Origin: Methanobacterium spitsbergense
GTDB lineage: Archaea > Methanobacteriota > Methanobacteria > Methanobacteriales > Methanobacteriaceae
NCBI RefSeq assembly: GCF_019931065.1
Contig: NZ_JAIOUQ010000007.1
Coordinates: 183,623 to 247,622, forward strand
DNA: 64,000 nucleotides
Reading direction: 5' to 3'
Position 1 is the stretch's first letter, and every line of letters begins with the position of its first letter. Below are positions 38,799 to 48,200 of this stretch, piece by piece. Both the position numbers and the translations under genes were made by a program. The notes below the pieces were generated by a model. That model had not been told where the DNA came from and made no database searches. It saw nothing but the letters and a program-made list of their open reading frames with translations.

Positions 38799-39050
38799 AT
38801 GTGTATTGCAGCACCAGCACAAATAGTTGATATCACAGATAACGTGGCAACAGTTGACTTTGGCGGAGTAAGGCAACAAGCCAAATTAGACTTAGTTGGA
38901 GACTTGGATATAGGCAGATATGTCTTGGTACATTCAGGATATGCTATAGAAGTTTTATCAGATCAAGAAGCTAAAGAATCACTCGAAGCATGGGATGAAC
39001 TCTTAAAAGTTCTAGATGAAGAAGATAAAGAGTTAGCAAAAGGAACTTAA
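38799..39050 (+). CDS. hypC: HypC hydrogenase maturation chaperone
   Basis: 83 residues of the HypC/HupF family: the essential N-terminal Cys in MCIAAPAQIV, DFGGVRQQAKLDLV and GRYVLVHSGYAIEVL. HypC carries the Fe(CN)2CO unit with HypD and delivers it to the [NiFe] hydrogenase large subunit. Other hyp genes are absent here. Strong GAGGAGAT site; it ends before a T-rich stretch that probably terminates it against trpY. Confidence 0.95.
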   Translation: MCIAAPAQIVDITDNVATVDFGGVRQQAKLDLVGDLDIGRYVLVHSGYAIEVLSDQEAKESLEAWDELLKVLDEEDKELAKGT

Positions 39051-39233
39051 TCAATTTTGATTCCTTAATCCTATTTTTTTTATTTTAAAAGTAGTATACT
39101 AAATATTATTTTTTTTTTATTCTATAAATTTTTTAGATTAACTAAATTTCATATTCCATTTAACGAAAAATTAATAATTCCAGGTATAATTCTTGTATAT
39201 TTAAAATTAATTATAAGTTGAATAAAGAGATTT

Positions 39234-39737
39234 TCAGTAGATTGATACTCTTTTAACACCAGGAATATTCAAAAATTCATTTATAAGTTCTCCTTGAATA
39301 GGTTTTTCTGTTATTATTGTTAATCTGGGGTTTTCTTCAAGTTCGGGGTCTCCAGCGTGTGCTTGTCTTATACTGATTCCTTCTCTTGATATGAGTTCGG
39401 TTGATCTAGCAAGTATTCCGGAATTTCCAGCTTCTGCTTCAATTTCCACAACACCAAATCCAAGATTCTTTGCAATGTTTTTCAACAAAGTTCCTGCGGG
39501 AAATATATTCTGAAATATTCCAGATAACTGGGGATCTGCAAGTATGACATCAACAGTTGACTTTATGGCTCTTCTATCAACGTTGACTGATCTAGCAAGG
39601 GCAACATCGCTTATCTCCACGTCTCCACAATATATTTTACCTTTATCTCCTACTCTCAATCCTAGTTCAACTATTTTCCTTGCTACAGCCATACGTGCAG
39701 GGAATTTATCAAAGTTATGTTTTATTCTGTCCCACAT
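39234..39737 (-). CDS. trpY: TrpY tryptophan-responsive repressor
   Basis: 167 residues: N-terminal helix-turn-helix region (about 1-75, with SDVALARSVNVDRRAIKSTV) and a C-terminal ACT-like domain (about 85-167) that would bind tryptophan. It is divergent from trpE with 130 bases between, the arrangement known in Methanothermobacter, where TrpY binds TGTACA TRP boxes and represses both itself and trpEGCFBAD. Such sites are visible here. Weak GTGAG site; the TATA-like TATTTATATA at 39771-39780 allows a short leader. Confidence 0.88.
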   Translation of the reverse strand: MWDRIKHNFDKFPARMAVARKIVELGLRVGDKGKIYCGDVEISDVALARSVNVDRRAIKSTVDVILADPQLSGIFQNIFPAGTLLKNIAKNLGFGVVEIEAEAGNSGILARSTELISREGISIRQAHAGDPELEENPRLTIITEKPIQGELINEFLNIPGVKRVSIY

Positions 39738-39767
39738 TGTCTCACAATTAATTTGTATAATACTTTA

Positions 39768-39840
39768 ACCTATATAAATATATGTACATATTTGTACTCT
39801 AAAGCTTTAAATAGTACTTTGTTGTATAGTTATTTATAGT
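39768..39840. promoter_or_regulatory. trpY-trpE divergent promoters with TRP-box-like sites
   Basis: On the minus strand TATTTATATA (39771-39780) is the candidate trpY TATA; on the plus strand TTTAAATA (39806-39813) is the candidate trpE TATA. Between and beside them lie TGTACA (39783-39788), TGTACT (39793-39798), AGTACT (39813-39818) and TGTATA (39823-39828). The first is a perfect TRP box as known from the TrpY system; the others are one or two bases off and the third abuts the trpE TATA, fitting repression by blocking TBP. Confidence 0.65.
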
Positions 39841-39857
39841 AATATAAGGTGACAACT

Positions 39858-39890
39858 ATGATAGGCAGTGAATGTTTTTGGCGAATATAA
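39858..39890 (+). CDS. 10-codon mini-ORF overlapping the trpE start
   Basis: ATG 39858 has the best ribosome binding site in the leader (AAGGTGA, six bases away) and reads [10 protein letters not shown] then TAA. It contains a Trp codon and overlaps the trpE GTG (39868) in another frame. It could couple or tune trpE translation. No family support, so low confidence. Confidence 0.3.
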   Translation: MIGSECFWRI

Positions 39891-41280
39891 TATAAAAATA
39901 AACGAACCTAAAAGTATGGATCTTAATTTTGATTCTCCTTTTGAATTATTCAAGAATTTATACTCAAATTATTCCAGTACATTTCTATTGGAATCAATGG
40001 AAAGTGATAGTGGACTTGCAAGATTTTCAGTTTTAGGATTTAAACCATCAGCCATATTAAGGGCACGGGGAAACATCCTTGAAATAGAAAAGGATGGACA
40101 AATAGACGAAATAGAGATTGGAAACCCCTTTGATGAAATAAGAAAACTTACCTCCAATGCAACAGGTAAAAAAGGATTTAGAGGAGGTTTGGTAGGATAT
40201 GTTTCCTACGAGGCTGCAAGACACTTCCAACCAATCCCGCTACAGCAAGGTGAAAAACCAGATTTTGAGTTTGGGCTGTTTTTGGATGGGATAATATTCG
40301 ACAGAATACGAAATAAATGTGAATACGTAACTCTGGGTGAAAACAGATTAGAAGAAATTGAAAATATTTCAAAGCAAGAATACGAAATAGAGGGTTTACA
40401 ATACAGGGAAAAAAATCATCACTTCTCAAGGCAGGAATTTGAATCGATGGTTTTAGAAGTAAAAGAAAGAATAAAAGCAGGTGAAATATTCCAGGGTGTA
40501 ATATCAAATGCACGGGAATATGAATTAAAAGGGAATAAATTATCTTTCTATGACAGCCTCAGAAGAATAAATCCCTCACCATACATGTACCATCTAAAAC
40601 TTGGAGAAAACGAAATAATTGGTTCAAGTCCTGAAATGCTGGTGAGAGTGGAGAATAGAATGGTTGAGACGTTTCCAATAGCTGGGACCAGAAAGAGGGG
40701 AAAAACATTAATTGAAGATGAGAAACTCAAAAAAGAACTCCTTCAAGATGATAAAGAAAGAGCAGAACATCTGATGCTGGTTGATCTTGCTAGAAATGAT
40801 GTAGGGAAGGTAAGTGAATTTGGAACTGTAATGGTACCAGAGTATATGGGCGTGAAAAAATTCTCCCATGTACAACATATTGTATCGCGTGTTCAGGGAA
40901 AGCTTAGAAGAGATAAAACTGCGGTAGATGCTTTTGAAGCAATGTTTCCGGCTGGAACACTCAGTGGTGCCCCTAAAATAAGGGCTATGGAAATTATTGA
41001 TGAACTGGAAAACTTACCCAGGGGTCCATACGCAGGAGCAGTAGGATATTTCTCTTTAAACGGAAATGCAGATTTTGCAATAACCATAAGGACAATGGTA
41101 TGTGAAGGAAACAATGCCAAAATACAGGCAGGTGCAGGAATAGTACATGATTCCATACCTGAAGAGGAATACATTGAATGTGAAAACAAAGCAGGAGCTT
41201 TAATAAGTGCACTTAATGATGCAAGTCATGAAAATTTAGAATCAGAAAACACCTCTAGCAAAAGGAGGCAAATTAAATGA
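39868..41280 (+). CDS. trpE: anthranilate synthase component I
   Basis: 470 residues. The N-terminal Trp-feedback motif LLES appears in [15 protein letters not shown] near residue 36 and the partner NPSPYMYHL near 232, so the enzyme should be inhibited by tryptophan. The chorismate-binding core has [10 protein letters not shown] near 270, [16 protein letters not shown] near 305, [12 protein letters not shown] near 360 and [10 protein letters not shown] near 390. The GTG start is forced by an in-frame TAG two codons upstream. Overlaps trpG by ATGA. Confidence 0.95.
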   Translation: MNVFGEYNIKINEPKSMDLNFDSPFELFKNLYSNYSSTFLLESMESDSGLARFSVLGFKPSAILRARGNILEIEKDGQIDEIEIGNPFDEIRKLTSNATGKKGFRGGLVGYVSYEAARHFQPIPLQQGEKPDFEFGLFLDGIIFDRIRNKCEYVTLGENRLEEIENISKQEYEIEGLQYREKNHHFSRQEFESMVLEVKERIKAGEIFQGVISNAREYELKGNKLSFYDSLRRINPSPYMYHLKLGENEIIGSSPEMLVRVENRMVETFPIAGTRKRGKTLIEDEKLKKELLQDDKERAEHLMLVDLARNDVGKVSEFGTVMVPEYMGVKKFSHVQHIVSRVQGKLRRDKTAVDAFEAMFPAGTLSGAPKIRAMEIIDELENLPRGPYAGAVGYFSLNGNADFAITIRTMVCEGNNAKIQAGAGIVHDSIPEEEYIECENKAGALISALNDASHENLESENTSSKRRQIK

Positions 41281-41852
41281 TATTGATCATTGACAACTAC
41301 GATTCATTTACTTATAACTTATTCCAGATGGTTGGAGAAATTTATAGTGATATAGTAGTTAAAAGAAACGATGAAATAACAGTAGAACAGATAAAAATCC
41401 TTAAACCTCAGGGAATAATAATTTCACCTGGTCCTGGTACTCCTGAAAACAGCAGGGACTTTGGAATATCAATGAATGTAATTAAAGAACTGGGATCTGA
41501 AATACCAATCTTGGGAGTATGCCTGGGACATCAGGGGATATTTGTGGCATTTGGTGGTGAAATCACACGAAATGAACCTGTTCATGGTAAACAGAGTAAT
41601 ATATTCCATACTGAAGATGGGATTTTCAAAGGAGTTGAAAATCCACTTCCTGCTGCAAGGTACCACTCATTATTCTGCAAAGATGAAACAAAACCAGAAT
41701 GCATGGAAATTATTGCAAGAACCAACGATGGCATGATAATGGGAATTAAACACCGAGATAAACCTATTTTTGGTCTTCAATTCCACCCGGAATCCATTGG
41801 GACATCACAAGGTATGAAATTACTAGAAAACTTTGTGGAGATCCTTGTATGA
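41277..41852 (+). CDS. trpG: anthranilate synthase glutamine amidotransferase
   Basis: 191 residues, class I amidotransferase. Oxyanion region SPGPGTPE near residue 44, catalytic Cys in GVCLGHQG near 80, His and Glu in LQFHPESIG near 166. It supplies ammonia to TrpE. Its start overlaps trpE and its stop overlaps trpC, both by ATGA, so the three are translationally coupled. Confidence 0.95.
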   Translation: MILIIDNYDSFTYNLFQMVGEIYSDIVVKRNDEITVEQIKILKPQGIIISPGPGTPENSRDFGISMNVIKELGSEIPILGVCLGHQGIFVAFGGEITRNEPVHGKQSNIFHTEDGIFKGVENPLPAARYHSLFCKDETKPECMEIIARTNDGMIMGIKHRDKPIFGLQFHPESIGTSQGMKLLENFVEILV

Positions 41853-42718
41853 ACACTCAAAATAACAGGGTACAATTTGAGGACATAATAAAATATAGAA
41901 GGCAAGATCTTCAAAGAGAAATGGAATTAAAACCATTAAATATACTTAAAGATGAAATTGAATCTTACAGATTATCTAAGAACACAAATCCTGATTCAAA
42001 TACTCAAACAGATGTTAAAGATCTTAAACAATCGCTGGATCAAGGTAACGATGTTGCTGTTATATGTGAATTTAAACCAGCTTCACCATCAATGGGAGAT
42101 ATATCAAATTCTAATCTTGAGAATGCACTGGAAATATTTGAAAAATCGGGTGCATCTGCAGTATCAATTCTAACAGAAAATCGGCACTTCAAGGGAAGTT
42201 TAGATAATCTTAGATCAGCTTATAACTTAACAAAACTTCCAATTATAAGAAAGGACTTCCTAATTAATGAGTATCAAATATATCAAGCAAAAATTGAAGG
42301 TGCAAGTTCAGTACTGTTGATGAATAATATTTATCCAGATCTTGAGAAGGGAATTTCAATTTGCAGAGAACTTGATATGAACCCTCTTGTTGAATGTAAA
42401 AACAAAGAGGAAATATTTCATTCTTTGAAGGTTGGTGCAGATATTATTGGTATAAACAATAGAAACTTCGATGATTTCAATGTCAACCTGAAAACAACTG
42501 CAAAACTTGCCAAATATGTGCCTTCAGATGTTATTTTAGTATCAGAAAGCGGAATTAAAGGTCCCAAAGATGCTAATTATCTATCAAGTTTTGGGGTTGA
42601 TGCGCTTCTTATAGGGACATCTATAATGGGTGTCAAGGGATATGATGGCATGTTAAACGCAGCAACCAATATAATAAGTTCTGTGAAAGGATCAAGGATT
42701 GTTAGAAATGAAGATTAA
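41849..42718 (+). CDS. trpC: indole-3-glycerol phosphate synthase
   Basis: 289 residues, TIM barrel. Motifs: CEFKPASPSMG near residue 72, LTENRHFKGS near 110, IRKDFLINEYQIYQA near 130, GINNRNFDDF near 208 and VSESGIKGP near 232. It closes CdRP to indole-glycerol phosphate. About 25 residues longer than compact archaeal enzymes, mostly a polar insertion near residues 35-60. Coupled to trpG; overlaps trpF by 11 bases. Confidence 0.93.
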   Translation: MNTQNNRVQFEDIIKYRRQDLQREMELKPLNILKDEIESYRLSKNTNPDSNTQTDVKDLKQSLDQGNDVAVICEFKPASPSMGDISNSNLENALEIFEKSGASAVSILTENRHFKGSLDNLRSAYNLTKLPIIRKDFLINEYQIYQAKIEGASSVLLMNNIYPDLEKGISICRELDMNPLVECKNKEEIFHSLKVGADIIGINNRNFDDFNVNLKTTAKLAKYVPSDVILVSESGIKGPKDANYLSSFGVDALLIGTSIMGVKGYDGMLNAATNIISSVKGSRIVRNED

Positions 42719-43424
42719 AATCTGTGGTATCACGCGGTTTGAAGATGTTTCTAAGTGTGAAGAATCTGGAGCCAATCTTATTGGATTTATTAACATTAAA
42801 CGATCCAAGAGATTTGTAACGCTACAAGAGATCAAAACTTTGGTTTCCAGTATGAAGGATAAAAATAAGGCAGTTCTTGTATTGGAACCCGATAATCCTG
42901 AAGAAGTTATAATGAAAATGAAAAAAACAGGGATAAGAATTGTTCAACTACATTCTCTTTCAAAAAACCAAATAAAATATTTAAAATGGATAGAAGGTTT
43001 TCAAAGAACACTCCTTGAAAGAAATATCACTGTTATACGGGCTATTGGAATATCTAATGAATCACTGGAAATGAAGGATGATGAGCTCAAATTTTCCAGT
43101 TCTAAAGTAAAAGAGATAGAAAACTTTGCGAAAATATGCGATGCATTACTTTTTGATTACCAAGTTAAAGGGAAAAGCGGAGGTACAGGACTCCAAATTC
43201 CTACAAAAATGGTATTAAAAGCTGTTAAAATTTCTAAAAATGTCAATCATGATATAAAAATATTCTTAGCTGGCGGAATGAACTCAGAAAGAATTAAAAA
43301 TGATATAGAATTACAAGAAAATGTTTTGGATTATTTTGATGTAAATTCAGGGGTTGAAGATAAACCCGGAATTAAAAATCCAGAACTTGTGGATGAATTA
43401 ATGGAAATAAGAGCTAAAATTTGA
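42708..43424 (+). CDS. trpF: phosphoribosylanthranilate isomerase
   Basis: 238 residues, TIM barrel: catalytic Cys in KICGITR near residue 5, GFINIKRSKR near 29, VQLH near 84, LLFDYQVKGKSGGTG near 148 with the catalytic Asp, LAGGMN near 188 and DVNSGVEDKPGIK near 212. Somewhat longer than usual (~205-220) owing to an insertion around residues 105-135. ATG 42708 has AAGGAT eight bases upstream; an in-frame TTG at 42699 overlaps that site. Confidence 0.92.
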   Translation: MKIKICGITRFEDVSKCEESGANLIGFINIKRSKRFVTLQEIKTLVSSMKDKNKAVLVLEPDNPEEVIMKMKKTGIRIVQLHSLSKNQIKYLKWIEGFQRTLLERNITVIRAIGISNESLEMKDDELKFSSSKVKEIENFAKICDALLFDYQVKGKSGGTGLQIPTKMVLKAVKISKNVNHDIKIFLAGGMNSERIKNDIELQENVLDYFDVNSGVEDKPGIKNPELVDELMEIRAKI

Positions 43425-43475
43425 TTAACAAATCTAATTTATAATTTAAGAATACAGTATAAGGATGTGATTTCT

Positions 43476-44657
43476 ATGATAACAAATGGTAAATTTGGGA
43501 AATACGGTGGAACATTTGTGCCAGAACTCATAATTCCAGCACTTGAAGAACTGGAAGAGGCTTTTTTAAGGTACAAGGATGATGAAAAATTCAAAGAGGA
43601 ACTTGAATTTTATCTTAAAGAATTTGCAGGAAGACCCACTTCTCTATATTTAGCAAAAAACCTATCAAAAAAGTTTGGATGTAAAATATATTTGAAGAGA
43701 GAGGACATGCTCCATACAGGGGCCCATAAAATAAACAATACTCTAGGACAGGGGCTTTTAGCTAAATATATGGGTAAAAAGCGTTTGATAGCAGAAACTG
43801 GTGCTGGGCAACATGGAATTGCAACTGCAGTTGTTGGAGCAATGCTCTCTATTCCAAGTGAAATTTACATGGGAAGTGAAGATATTGAAAGACAGAAACT
43901 CAATGTTTTCAGAATGGAATTATCTGGAGGCAATGTTATACCGGTTGAATCAGGTTCAAAAACTCTTAAAGATGCTATAAATGAAGCTTTCAGAGATTGG
44001 ATCACAAATATTGAAACAACGCATTACCTCATTGGCTCAACAATGGGACCGCATCCTTACCCAACAATGGTTAAACATTTCCAGAGTGTGATTGGTAAAG
44101 AAGCAAGAAGACAAATCCTTGAAAAAGAAGAAAAACTTCCTGATGCAGTTATTGCATGTGTAGGTGGCGGAAGTAATGCAATGGGCATATTTTCAGGGTT
44201 CGTGGATGATGAAAATGTTTCTCTCATAGGTGTTGAAGGTGGCGGCGACGGTGTAGAAACAAAAAGAACAGGAGCAACACTATGCAAAGGTACAGAAGGA
44301 GTACTCCATGGTTCATTATCCTTCGTGCTACAGAATAATGATGGCCAAATATCAGAAGCACATTCTGTTTCTGCAGGACTTGATTATCCTGGAGTTGGTC
44401 CAGAGCATGCACATCTCAAAGTAACTGGACGTGCTGACTATGTTGCAGTAACAAATGAAGAAGCTTTAAGAGGATTTGAACTGCTTTCAAGATACGAAGG
44501 AATAATACCTGCACTAGAAAGTTCCCATGCAGTAGCATACGCTGAAAAATATGCTAAAATCGAAGAAACCAAGGGAAAAACTATTATTATTAATCTTTCA
44601 GGCAGGGGTGACAAGGATATGTTCTTAGTTGCTAAGGAAATGGGAGTGGAAATATGA
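43476..44657 (+). CDS. trpB: tryptophan synthase beta subunit (TrpB1 type)
   Basis: 393 residues. PLP lysine in [13 protein letters not shown] near residue 85, catalytic Glu in AETGAGQHG near 108, phosphate loop in [10 protein letters not shown] near 230, and LSGRGDKDM near the C-terminus. It condenses indole with serine. It is the canonical TrpB that pairs with TrpA, which follows with an ATGA overlap. ATG 43476 has AAGGATG upstream; GTG 43467 overlaps the site. Confidence 0.95.
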   Translation: MITNGKFGKYGGTFVPELIIPALEELEEAFLRYKDDEKFKEELEFYLKEFAGRPTSLYLAKNLSKKFGCKIYLKREDMLHTGAHKINNTLGQGLLAKYMGKKRLIAETGAGQHGIATAVVGAMLSIPSEIYMGSEDIERQKLNVFRMELSGGNVIPVESGSKTLKDAINEAFRDWITNIETTHYLIGSTMGPHPYPTMVKHFQSVIGKEARRQILEKEEKLPDAVIACVGGGSNAMGIFSGFVDDENVSLIGVEGGGDGVETKRTGATLCKGTEGVLHGSLSFVLQNNDGQISEAHSVSAGLDYPGVGPEHAHLKVTGRADYVAVTNEEALRGFELLSRYEGIIPALESSHAVAYAEKYAKIEETKGKTIIINLSGRGDKDMFLVAKEMGVEI

Positions 44658-45496
44658 AATTTAATAAAAATGAGTGTGACTGTAACAATAAGGTACAGAG
44701 TTATTCAGACATGTTTCATGAACTGAAAAATAAGGGAGAGGGTGCATTCATACCATTTGCAGTTGCAGGTGATCCTGACTTTGATTCATCCATTGAAATT
44801 GTTAAAAAGTACGTTGATAACGGAGCAGATGCACTTGAAATAGGATTTCCATTCAGCGATCCTGTTGCTGATGGACCAAGTGTTCAAGCTGCGGATATAA
44901 GGTCTTTGAATTCTGGAATGACAACTGAAAAATGTTTTGAATTTATTAGAAGAATAAGGAAATTTACAGACATTCCAATAGGTTTATTGGTATACTACAA
45001 TCTCATCTACAAAATGGGAATAGAAGAATTCTATAAAAATGCCAGTATAAGTGGTGTTAATGGTATTTTAGCAGCAGATTTACCTCCCGAAGAGGCTGAA
45101 GAAGTTATTGTAGCGGCACATAAAAATAATATAGATCAGATATTCATGGTTGCCCAAACAACTAGCAATGAAAGATTAGCTAAAATAGTTAAATTGTGTT
45201 CTGGATTTTTGTACGTTGTAGCAGTTATGGGAGTTACTGGTGCAAGATCAGATATTAAAAAAAGTACTGTGGACCTTATTAAACGTGTTAGGAACCATAC
45301 AGATCTTCCATTGGCGGTAGGATTTGGAATTTCAAAGCCTGAACATGTTAAAGATGTGATAAAATCGGGTTCAGATGGGGCAATTGTTGCAAGTGCTATA
45401 ATTGATATTATAACCGAAAATCAGGATAATATGGATCTTGCCAAAGATAAGATAGGTAAATTCTGTCGCGAATTAAAGGAATCAACTATTAAATAA
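44654..45496 (+). CDS. trpA: tryptophan synthase alpha subunit
   Basis: 280 residues, TIM barrel. Catalytic Glu and Asp in [15 protein letters not shown] near residues 62-74, DLPPEEAEE near 144, VMGVTGARS near 195 and [11 protein letters not shown] near 225. It frees indole from indole-glycerol phosphate and channels it to TrpB. The first ~20 residues (Cys/Asn-rich, ECDCNNKVQ) precede the normal family start. Coupled to trpB by ATGA. Confidence 0.94.
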   Translation: MKFNKNECDCNNKVQSYSDMFHELKNKGEGAFIPFAVAGDPDFDSSIEIVKKYVDNGADALEIGFPFSDPVADGPSVQAADIRSLNSGMTTEKCFEFIRRIRKFTDIPIGLLVYYNLIYKMGIEEFYKNASISGVNGILAADLPPEEAEEVIVAAHKNNIDQIFMVAQTTSNERLAKIVKLCSGFLYVVAVMGVTGARSDIKKSTVDLIKRVRNHTDLPLAVGFGISKPEHVKDVIKSGSDGAIVASAIIDIITENQDNMDLAKDKIGKFCRELKESTIK

Positions 45497-45535
45497 AAAT
45501 TCTGCATAAAATCTTATTGAAGGATAGTGGAATAG

Positions 45536-46582
45536 ATGATTGAGAAATGTATTACTAAAGTTGTGTCAAACACCAATTTGGGCGAGTATGAAGCGTATAA
45601 TTGTATGTTAGAAATGGTGAGTGGAGAAGCTGAAGAAATACAATCCGCTGCTTTTTTAACAGCACTATCAATAAAGGGAGAATCTGCAGAAGAAATTACA
45701 GGTTTTGTCAAAGCCATGAGAAGTGTTTGCATAGAAATATCGCCTAGATTAGATTGTCCACTGGTAGATACATGTGGAACTGGTGGAGACATATTTAAAA
45801 CCTTCAATGTTAGCACTACCTCTGCTATAATTGCGGCTTCGGCAGGTGTTGCAATTGCAAAACATGGAAACAGAAGCATAACAAGTAAATGCGGGGGAGC
45901 AGATATTCTCGAAGCTCTGGGAGTTAACATTAATTGTAATGCTGCAGAAGTTGAACTGTGCCTTGAAAATGCAGGAATGGGGTTCATGTTTGCTCCTAAC
46001 TTCCATCCTGCAATGAAAAAAATGATGCCAATTAGAAAGAAGCTTGGTATTAGAACTGTCTTTAACATTTTAGGTCCTTTAACATCGCCTGCAAATGCAG
46101 ATATACAGTTGTTAGGCGTATTTGACCCGGAATATGTTGATATAATTGCACAAGTACTTAAAAATCTTGGTGTGAAGCGTGCTATGGTTGTGCATGGTTA
46201 TGATGAAAATGATGAGCCTGCGATGGATGAAATTTCAACAATTGGAAAGACTAGAGTTGCCTTTTTAGAAAAAGGCCATATAAAAGTTGAAGAAATTTAT
46301 CCCGAAGACTTTGGTTTAAAAAGATGCAACCCTAAATTTATTAAAGCTCCGGAAACAATTGAAGAAAATCTAGAAGTAGTTAAATCAGTTTTGAATGGCA
46401 AAAATAGTTCAAATGAAGATAATGCACGGCTTGAAATTTGTCTTGTTAATACTGCAGCCATTTTATTTTTAGCTGGAAAAGCCAAAAACCTAGAAGAAGG
46501 GGTTAAAATAGCAATGAATTCTATTGAATCTGGAATGGCATTAGAAAAACTATTAAAATTGATTGATGTAAGTAACTCTTGA
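45536..46582 (+). CDS. trpD: anthranilate phosphoribosyltransferase
   Basis: 348 residues. PRPP-binding DTCGTGGD near residue 78, KHGNRSITSKCGGADILEALG near 106 and the metal-binding DE pair in DENDEPAMDE near 224. It joins anthranilate to PRPP. It is the last gene of trpEGCFBAD, 39 bases after trpA with GAAGGATAGTGG upstream. The order equals that reported for Methanothermobacter. Confidence 0.94.
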   Translation: MIEKCITKVVSNTNLGEYEAYNCMLEMVSGEAEEIQSAAFLTALSIKGESAEEITGFVKAMRSVCIEISPRLDCPLVDTCGTGGDIFKTFNVSTTSAIIAASAGVAIAKHGNRSITSKCGGADILEALGVNINCNAAEVELCLENAGMGFMFAPNFHPAMKKMMPIRKKLGIRTVFNILGPLTSPANADIQLLGVFDPEYVDIIAQVLKNLGVKRAMVVHGYDENDEPAMDEISTIGKTRVAFLEKGHIKVEEIYPEDFGLKRCNPKFIKAPETIEENLEVVKSVLNGKNSSNEDNARLEICLVNTAAILFLAGKAKNLEEGVKIAMNSIESGMALEKLLKLIDVSNS

Positions 46583-46993
<411 letters not shown>

Positions 46994-47139
46994 CTCTATT
47001 ATAAAAAGGGGTTTTTGTACTATAATCAAAATAGTCCAAAGGAATATGCGGGTAGATTCAAGATTTAAACTTCATCATATATATCCTTTTCTCTAAATTT
47101 AATTTTCAAGGAATTTATGAAGCATTAATCCTATCATTA

Positions 47140-47703
47140 TTAATAAGATTCACTGAGAACTTTAATCAGTTCATTCAAACATTTTTCGAAATCATCATTT
47201 TCAAGTAAAGTTAAGTGAGATCCGTAGATTACTGAATATGCTACCATAGACATTCTTAGTATATTCATATATTCAGTGATGCTTTCCAAATTATCCAATT
47301 TACGCTCTCTAAATTTATCAGATTTTCGTCTTTGAATGATATTCTCGTAAGATGATTCAACTACAATTATTATATCTGGAGAAATTATTCCAATTGGAAG
47401 AGATATGATATAACCAATATTAGATCGGTCCACACCATGGAGATCAACAAGTATCTTATTGGAAGATACTTGCATGTCCTTAATTTTGATTGCTGCAGTT
47501 TTCCAGAGGTATTCTTGGACTTCAATACTCAGATTGAACATTTCATCCCGGTTTGTAGCAAGATTTCGAGACTTGGCCACATCCAGCATTAACTCTCCAT
47601 AGTTCACATATCTATATCCAAGAACCCCTGCTGCGCTTATGCAGAGTGATGTTTTACCAACACCGGGAACACCAACAATGGCTGCGATGTTCCAATGGAT
47701 CAT
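47140..47703 (-). CDS. adkA: archaeal adenylate kinase (AdkA)-like P-loop kinase
   Basis: 187 residues. P-loop GVPGVGKTS near residue 10, YVNYGELMLDVAKSRNL near 32, an RDEM segment near 53, VDLHG near 87, and SPDIIIVVESS near 108 followed by Arg-rich lid residues, all in the order of archaeal-type AdkA, which makes ADP from AMP and ATP. The P-loop is a canonical GxGKT/S rather than the more usual archaeal variant, so it may be a divergent or paralogous nucleotide kinase. ATG two bases after the stop of the MIP18 gene, so translation is probably coupled. Confidence 0.68.
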   Translation of the reverse strand: MIHWNIAAIVGVPGVGKTSLCISAAGVLGYRYVNYGELMLDVAKSRNLATNRDEMFNLSIEVQEYLWKTAAIKIKDMQVSSNKILVDLHGVDRSNIGYIISLPIGIISPDIIIVVESSYENIIQRRKSDKFRERKLDNLESITEYMNILRMSMVAYSVIYGSHLTLLENDDFEKCLNELIKVLSESY

Positions 47704-47705
47704 TT

Positions 47706-47996
47706 TTATTTGTTTACCATGTCGCAGATTGCATCAGCCATCATGTGTCCTTCGACAATAATTTCTGCCTTATCTATTTCATCAAGACCTTCTGCAGCGG
47801 TTCTTGCCTGCATGGCCATATTTGCTGCGCTCATGCATCCTGGGTTAGTAGGTGTAATTGTAATCTTAGCTGTTTTTGCTTCTTCATCAACTTCAATTCC
47901 GGTTACAAGTCCCATTTCAACAATGCTGACTCCCATGTGGGGATCTGCCACTGATGAAAGTGCTGTTCTTAATTTTTCTACTAGTTCTTCTGACAT
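47706..47996 (-). CDS. MIP18/DUF59 iron-sulfur assembly-type protein
   Basis: 96 residues of the PaaD/SufT/MIP18 family: VADPHMGVSIVEMGLV near residue 14, ITITPTNPGCMSAANM with the conserved Cys, and VEGHMMADAICDMVN at the end. Members help mature iron-sulfur proteins. The frame is open further upstream, but ATG 47996 has GAGGGAT at correct spacing and starts where the family starts. Followed directly by the adenylate-kinase-like gene. Confidence 0.82.
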   Translation of the reverse strand: MSEELVEKLRTALSSVADPHMGVSIVEMGLVTGIEVDEEAKTAKITITPTNPGCMSAANMAMQARTAAEGLDEIDKAEIIVEGHMMADAICDMVNK

Positions 47997-48200
47997 TTTA
48001 TCCCTCGAAAATTTATTTATACTTTTAACATTCAATTTCAATGATATATTACAGAATAAACGTACATTATAAATATATATTTTTGTTACACATTTATTCA
48101 ACATAAAATAAAGTATTTCTATTTTTTCACATTTATGCTATTTATACTTTGTACAATCCATATGTTATAAAATTTATAAAATTAATGGTTATAGATCTAA

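Noticed and set aside
45514..46068. 184-codon minus-strand frame
   Set aside because: Antisense to trpD, whose motifs account for the sequence.
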